From contig NZ_CAMVPN010000001.1 of NCBI RefSeq assembly GCF_947169325.1, positions 80,089 through 144,088 of the forward strand: a DNA stretch of 64,000 bases, read 5' to 3'. Source of the stretch: an uncultured Methanobrevibacter sp. (GTDB lineage: Archaea; Methanobacteriota; Methanobacteria; Methanobacteriales; Methanobacteriaceae). Position 1 is the first letter of the stretch. Each line of letters starts with the position of its first letter. Under the pieces are notes generated by a model. The model worked only from the letters and a program-made list of their open reading frames with translations, was not told the DNA's origin and did not search any database. Below, piece by piece: positions 11,701 through 20,700 of the stretch. Both the position numbers and the translations under genes were made by a program.

Positions 11701-14700
11701 TAGATAACCAGGCACATTCAAACAAGTTCATCAATCAGAAAATCGGCGAAGAAGGAACCGGAAAGTACATCAGTGCAGTATTCGTCGGTTATGACAACTT
11801 ATTAAATGGAATCTGGGATGACAATCCTGTTGTTAAAAACAAATATTATGCTTTTACAAATGTAACCTACTGGGGTGTCAACGGCAGAACCGTAACAGGA
11901 AGAGAGGAATCTCCAAACAGAAACGACAATGAAACAAGAATAAACATTACCATTGACATCTATGACAATAACGGTAAGTTCATAAAAAGTGAGGTTGTCG
12001 AAACAGATTCAAACGGAATGTTCAGATATGATTTCAATGCTGCAGATGAATCTATCGCCTCATTCAGGTTCTACCACCTTGAAGACAGATACTACACCAA
12101 TTTATCAGACACACTGTCCAACAGGTCAATCGTTAAAATATTCGTGGACAACATATTTGACGGTGAAAATGCAACCGTTAATCTCAATTTAACCGACGGT
12201 GCATGGAAAAGGATGTCCGGAGATGTCACTGTCACATTCAACGACACCAGACATACCACTATCGTCATCAAGGTCATAAACGGTACAGGATATTGCGATA
12301 ACGTGTCCGGTCTTGAAGCCGGAACATACAATGCAACAGCCAACTTCCCAGGCGATGCAACTCACTCAGGTGATACAGACTGGTGCATATTCAGAGTACG
12401 TCCTATAGTCGATCTTGTAATCTCCAAAACTTTGGACACTCAAAAGGAACTCCTCAACGTTTCAGATACAGTAAAATACACAATAACAGTTAAAAATACC
12501 GGTTTAAGCAAATCCAATGACGTTAATGTGACTGAAAAGCTAAGCGAACATTTAAGCCTAACCAAAGCAACTCCAACCAGAGGAGAATATAATGAAAAAG
12601 GAGGATACTGGTATATCGGCACTTTAAGAGGCGGTGAAACAGTAACATTGACAATCGAGGCCAAAGTAATCAGTGCAGGATTAATTTCAAATAAGGTCAA
12701 TGTGTCCGGATCAGAGGATGAGACAAACTACACAAACAACAACGCTTCAGCTAAAAACATAACTGCACTTCCTATCGTTGACGTCAAGGTCACCAAAAAG
12801 GTAAACATAACAACATCTTCCGTTAATGTGACCGACAAAATCAAATTCACAATAACAGTTCACAACAACGGTCCTTGCGATGCAAGCGATGTATATGTAA
12901 ACGAGACTTTAAGCTCTCATCTTAAATTCGAATCCGCTACTGTCACTCCGGGATACGGCAGCTACAACAGGGATACTGGAATCTGGTACATTGGCAATCT
13001 GGCCAACCAGTCAACTGCAGAACTCATCATAATTGCCAAAGTTATCTCAAACGGCACAATAGCAAATGCAGTCAATGTCACATCCCATGAAAACGACACA
13101 AATCTCACAAACAACAAGGATAAGATTAAAAACATCACTGCATTAAACATAGTTGACCTTACAATCAACAAAAATGTAAATGCAGGCAGCTATGTCAATG
13201 TCACAGACACAATAACATATACAATTACAGTGCACAACAACGGTCCTAGTGATGCAACTGGGGTATATGTAAATGAATCTTTAAGCTCACATTTAACATT
13301 AATATCATCTCAAGTAACTCCAGGCTACGGCCAGTATGATGCAGGCAAAGGAATCTGGCATATTGGAGACATGAAAAACGGCTCAAAAGCTGTTCTTACA
13401 ATTGTTGCCAAAGTCAAATCCAACGGCACAATCGTCAATGCTGTCAGCGTCAATTCAACAGAAAATGACACCAACAAATCCAACAATAGGGACAGCGTAA
13501 CAATCACAGCTCTTCCTATCGTTGACTTAAGCATCGTCAAAGTGTCCAACGTCACAGGCAAGGCCAACGTGACAGATAAGATTAAATTTACAATAACCGT
13601 TCACAACAACGGTCCTAGCGATGCGACCCACGTCAATGTCAGTGAAGTCCTAAGCAAACATCTTGAACTTGACACCTACACAATAACTCCAGGATACGGC
13701 ACTTACAACAAGACTACTGGAGTATGGAGCATCGGCACCATGCAGAACCAGTCAACTGCCGTTTTAACAATCTTTGCAAAAGTCAAATCCAACGGTACAA
13801 TTGCAAATGCGGTCACTATTGCAAGCTATGAAAACGACACTAACAAATCAAACAACAACTACACAATCAAAAACATTACTGCACTTCCAATCGTTGATCT
13901 TCTGGTCACTAAAAAGGTCAATGTCACTACTAAAACCTTAAATCTTACAGACAAGCTAACATTCACAGTAACAGTTACAAACAAAGGTCCTTGCAATGCC
14001 ACCAATGTAAATGTAAGCGATGTATTGGACTCCTCTCTCAAATTGCTTGATTACACTGCAACCAAAGGGGATTATGACGGCAAGGTATGGAGCGGAATAG
14101 GCACACTGAATGTAGGCGTAACCGAAACATTGACCATTTATGCACAAGTCGAGTTTTCAGGTGAAATAGACAACGAAGCTATCGCATACAGCTATGAAAA
14201 CGACACAAATCTCACAAACAACAGGGCTAACGTTTCCACAATTTTAGTAACAACCGAAGTCGATTTGGCAGTTAGCAAAATGGTCGATAACAAAGGTCCT
14301 GTAAACGTATCCGACCAGCTCACATTCACTATTGTCGTTCGCAACATAAGTCCAAACCCGGCAAGTGGAGTATATGTAATAGAAAAACTGGATTCACATC
14401 TCAAGCTGATTTCTGCTGATGGGGACTATAATGTAACCAGCGGCATTTGGTATATCGGCAACCTGCCTGGTAGAACTAGTGCATACTTGACAATCGTTGC
14501 TGAGGTAATCACACCTGGAAACATCTCTAATGCAGTTCACGTAACAGGTTTCGACAACGATACCAATCTGAACAACAACAACGCAAGCATAGATAACATC
14601 ACAGCTCTTCCAATCGTTGATATGATTGTCAAAAAGACTGTTGACGTTGAAGGAGGATACGTTAATGTCACAGACATCATCGTCTACACAATAACAGTCA

Positions 14701-17700
14701 CAAACGCAGGTCCATGCAATGCAACAAACGTCAATGTATCAGAACCGTTAAGCTCCAAGCTTAAAATATTGTCCAACACAACCAATGCGGGATATTATGA
14801 TGCTGATAAAAAAGTATGGTATATCGGAAACATGACCAATCACACAACCGTTAATCTGACAATCAGGGCTCAAGTCATCTCAATCGGAACAATTGACAAC
14901 GTTGTTATTGTAAATTCAACAGAAAACGACACAAACAAATCCAACAACAGGGATAAGGTAACTATCATCTCCCTGCCAATTGTTGATTTAAACATTACCA
15001 AAAAGTCCAACCTGACCGGTAATGTCAATGTAACCAACAGAATTGAATTTACAATAACAGTGAAAAATAACGGTCCGTGGGATGCCTCAAACGTCAATGT
15101 AAGCGAAGTGTTAAGCTCAAATCTCAAGCTTATAAGCAACAATACCAATGCGGGTTACTATAACAAGACCGCAGGAATCTGGCATATAGGCAATCTGGCC
15201 AACCAGTCCTCAGCAAAACTAACCCTTGTCGTTGAGGTCACAGATGAAGGAATAATCGACAATTTCGTAAACGTCACTTCAACAGAAAACGACACAAATC
15301 TCACAAACAATCACGATGAAGTCATCCTTCAAGCATTCTACATTGTAGATGTGAGAGTAGCCAAAACCGATAATGCAAGCTCCCGTGACGTTGAGGTTAC
15401 AGAAAAAATCAAATTCACAATAACTGTCACAAATGCAGGTCCGTGCAATGCCACAGGCGTATATGTGGACGAAGGCATCGACTCTGCACTTACAATACTT
15501 TCAAACACTACTACCAAAGGTAACTACACTAATGGCAGATGGTATGTAGGCAATTTAAGTGTCGGCGAAACCCAAACCCTTGAAATCTTTACAAGAGTCG
15601 ACTACTCAGGTATCATAAATAACGTGGTTGTTGCACACAGCAATGAAAACGACACAAACCTCACAAACAACCGGGCAAACATCACAGCCCTCAACTCAAC
15701 AGCACATGTCGATCTGGCAATATCTAAGATGGTTAACGTATCCGGCAGCATAAATGTCACAGATCAAATCTTGTTTACAATAACCGTGAAAAACAACGGT
15801 CCGTGCAACGCTTCAGGAGTATATGTAATTGAAAAACTGGATTCCCACTTGCGTGAGGTATCACATAGTGCAACCAACGGTACATACAACGGCACTGTCT
15901 GGAACATTGGATATCTCAACAGCGATGAATCTGCAGTATTGACAATCATTGCAGAAGCAATCTCAAAAGGCATAGTGTCCAACGTGGTTGTTGTCGGAGG
16001 TTTCGATGATGATAAAAATCAATCCAACAACAACGCTTCAATCAAAAACATTACTGTCCTTCCTATAGTTGACCTGGAAATCACAAAGACAGTCAACACA
16101 GGCGATAAGGTAAACGTTACAGACGCAATAACATACACAATAACAGTCAAAAATAACGGTCCTTGCGAAGCTACCAACGTCAATGTGTCCGAAGTGATAA
16201 GCTCACTTCTGAATGTCACAGGCATTTCTACATCTTGCGGCAAATATAATGAAAGTGAAGACATATGGCACATAGGCACCATGGCCAACCAGTCCTCAGC
16301 TGTTTTATACATTTATGCGACTGTTCTTAAAAACGGAACCATTGAAAACGTCGTTACTGTCAGCTCATATGAAAACGATACCAATCCTGACAACAACAGG
16401 GCGAACATAACCATTGAAGCGTTCCCAATCGTTGATGTAAGCATTACAAAAACCGTAAACGTATCAGGTGATGTGGAAGTTACAGATATAATCAAGTTCA
16501 CAGTTACAGTCCACAATGACGGTCCGTGCAATGCCACAAACGTATATGTCAAAGAGGCGCTTGACCCTGCATTAAGAATAATAGACATTAATATAACCAA
16601 AGGGGTCTACAAGGACAACTACACATGGGTAATCGGCAACATGAGCGTCGGAGAGACACAAACCCTTGAGCTTATTACAAGAGTTGCATATTCCGGATAC
16701 ATTGTAAATGACGTAATCGTTTACTGCAATGAAAACGACACTGACATGTCAAACAACTATGACGGAATCGGTACAATCACCTCATCCGCTAATGTCGATT
16801 TAACAATCAATAAGACAGTAAATACAACAGGTCCTGTCAATGTAACAGATTTCATTGAATTTACAATAACAGTTCACAATAACGGTCCGTGCAATGCATC
16901 CGGTGTATATGTCGGAGAAGCTTTGGATTCCCTTATGGAAATCGAGTCAGTCAAAAGAATAGACAAAGGTACCTATGATGGCTTCACTTGGGTCATCGGA
17001 TATCTGGACTTCAACGAAACAGTCACACTCACTATAGTTGCCAAAGTCATCGCAGCTGGAAACATTACAAATGTGGCTACAGTATCTGGTTTCGACAACG
17101 ATACCAACACATCCAACAACAACGCAAGCATAGACAACGTCACAGCACTTCCTATCGTTGATTTGCAGGTCACCAAGATTGCTGAACTTGAAGGCGATGC
17201 GGTAAACGTCAATGACATTATCCAGTACACAGTATCAGTCAGAAACAACGGTCCTTGCGATGCAACCGATGTGCGCATTACTGAAGTGCTAAGCCCTCAT
17301 CTTGAAATGATTACATATCTCACCTGGATGGGATACTATGATGTAAACGAAGGCGTATGGCATATTGGAGACTTGCCTAGCGGCTATTACGTGGATTTAA
17401 TCATTCAGGCACAGGTGATTTCAAACGGCACAATCTCAAATGTGGCAATTGCCCATTCAAATGAGAATGACACAAACAAATCAAACAACAGGGCCGATGC
17501 CAAAAACATTACAGCACGTCCGGTTGTCGATTTGGAGATATTCAAGGAAGTAAACGTCACTGAAGGATACGTCAACATTACAGATCAAATCAGATACACT
17601 GTAACTGTCAGCAATTACGGTCCTTCCAATGCTACAAAAGTCAGCGTATCTGAAAAGTTAAGTTCTGGCCTCAGGTTCATCAACTACACTGCAGACCGTG

Positions 17701-20700
17701 GAGACTATGATGAGATTGCAGGAATCTGGTATATCGGCAATCTGAACCGTGGCTCAACAGCTGTTTTAACAATCGACGCTAAAGTCATCGGAGACGGCAT
17801 TATTGAAAATAATGTAGTGGTATATTCATATGAAAACGATACAAATCCATACAACAACCATGCTGAAGTCGCATTCGAATCAATCGCCCTTGTTGATTTA
17901 AGCGTCAGCAAAACTTCAAACGTTTCAGGCAATGTCAATGTAACCGACATAATCGAATTTACAATAACCGCTCACAATGACGGTCCGTCCAATGCTACCG
18001 GAGTGTATGTGGAGGAAATCCTAAGCTCAAGCCTCAAACTGATTAAATACAATGCAACCATAGGCGACTATGACGGATTCACATGGAACATCGGAAGACT
18101 CAACGCCAACACAACAGCAACCCTGACAATCGTTGCGGAAATAATTGCAGAGGGAATCATCGACAATGAGGCATTCATCACAGGTATGGAATTCGATACA
18201 AACGAATCCAACAATTATGACAACATTTCAAGCCTAAATGCAACAGCATATGTTGACCTGTCAATTACAAAGACAACCAATGCGACTGAGATAGTTTCAG
18301 TGACTGACTTAATCGAATTCACTGTCAAGGTTTCAAATGCAGGTCCTTGCAATGCCACAAACGTCCTTGTAAGTGAAGGCCTTGACTACCATCTTGAGTT
18401 AGTGTCATACAATGCGACTGTGGGTACATATGACGGCTACACTTGGGTAATCGGAACCCTCAACAGAGGCGCAAACGCTACACTCACAATCGTCGCAAGA
18501 GTCATCTCAACAGGTAACATTTCCAACACAGTAACTGTAACAAGCAGCGAAAAGGATACAAATGAATCAAACAGCCATGCAAACATTACTAACCTTACTG
18601 CATATGCGTTCGTTGATGTGTCAATCACAAAAGAAACCAATGCAACTCCAATCGTTTCAGTGACTGATATAATTGAATTCACTGTCAAAGTTTCAAATGC
18701 TGGTCCTTGCAATGCTACAAACGTCCTTGTAAGTGAAGGTCTTGATTATCACCTCTCACTTGTATCATACAATGCCACTGTCGGCACATATGACGGCTAC
18801 ACATGGGTGATAGGCAACCTTGAAAGCGGAGCAAACGCTACACTCACAATCGTTGCTGAGGTCATCTCAACCGGAATCATCTCCAATGAAGTGACAGTAA
18901 CATACTCAGAAAACGATACAAACACATCAAACGATCATGCAAACATTACTAACCTTACTGCATATGCATTTGTTGACGTTTCAATCACAAAAGAAACCAA
19001 CGCTACACCAATAGTCAGTGTCAATGACATTATCGAGTTTACAATTAAAGTTTCAAATGCAGGTCCTTGCAATGCTACAAACGTTCTTGTCAGCGAAGGT
19101 TTAAGCTACTATCTGTCAATGATTTCATACAATGCGACTGTAGGCACATATGACGGTTACACTTGGGTGATAGGCAATCTCAACAGGAATTCAACCGCCA
19201 CATTAACAATCGTTGCAAAAGTGATATCTGAAGGAAACATCACAAATGAGGTAACTGTAACCTGCAGCGAAAACGATACAAATACATCAAACGATCATGC
19301 TAACATTACAAACATTACTGCACTTAAAATCACTGATTTGCAAATCACTAAATCCTCCAACGTATCAGGCTATGTTGACATGTATGACATTATTGAATTC
19401 ACAATAACTGTCCACAACATCGGTCCATGTGATGCGACCGGAGTAAATGTCAGTGAAGTTTTAGACTCACACCTTAAACTGAAATCATATGATGCAACTC
19501 TCGGTGATTATGATGGAAGAGTCTGGACAATAGGTGATATGGAAAGCAACACTTATGCTTATCTGACAATAATCGCTGAAGTAATTGCATATGGTGACAT
19601 TTCCAATGCCGTCAACGTCACAGGAAACGAATACGACAACGATACATCAGGCAATCATGCTAATGTTACCAACATCACCGCTTTGCCAAGTGTTGATTTG
19701 AAAGTCACAAAAACATCTAATGTATCTGGTGTCATCAACGTAACCGACCGCATAAGATTCACTGTGACCGTTACAAACAACGGTCCTTGCGATGCTACAG
19801 ACGTAAATGTCAGTGAGGTTCTCAATTCAAATCTCAAACTCATAAACTACATTGCAACTGTTGGAAGTTATGACGGTAAAATGTGGAACATAGGTATACT
19901 AAACGATAAATCTAGTGCAACTTTGACAATTTTTGCTGAAGTCATATCTGCAGGCATAATCACAAATGATGTAAACGTAACAAGCAACGAATACGATACC
20001 AACAAATCAAACAACAACGCTTCAATCGACAACATTACTTCAGTATCCATAACTGACCTTAAAATCACAAAAATTGCAAATGCGACCCTTGTCAATGTAT
20101 CCGACCTCGTAGAATTCACAATTGAAGTCGTCAATAACGGTCCTTGTGATGCTGCAGGTGTTAATGTCAGTGAAGTCCTTGAATCAAACCTAAAATTAAT
20201 CGATTATAAAGCCAGTGCAGGAAGCTATGACGGCAAAGTCTGGAACATTGGAAAAATGGTCAACCAATCAAAAGCAACATTGAAAATCATTGCCCAAGTG
20301 ATTGGAGACGGCACAGTTTCCAATTCAGCAAACGTAACCTATGACGGAATCGATACAAACAAATCCAACAACAGGGCTTCAAGCGACAACATTACCTCAT
20401 TGCCTGTAGTTGACGTTAAAGTCATCAAGACAGCAAACGTCACCGAAGCCAAATTCAATGAGATTATTTCCTACACAATTGTCGTTGAAAATGATGGGCC
20501 AAGCGATGCAACAGAGGTAATTGTCACAGAACACCTGTCAAATAGTGTAGGCTTCGTTAAATATGGTGCAAGTCAAGGAAGCTATGACGTTGCCGCAAAC
20601 ATTTGGTATGTAGGCAGGCTTGCAAACGGCACATCTGCAACACTGACACTGACAGTCCAAATCACAAGAATCGGTGTTGTTGAAAATTCAGTCGATGCAG

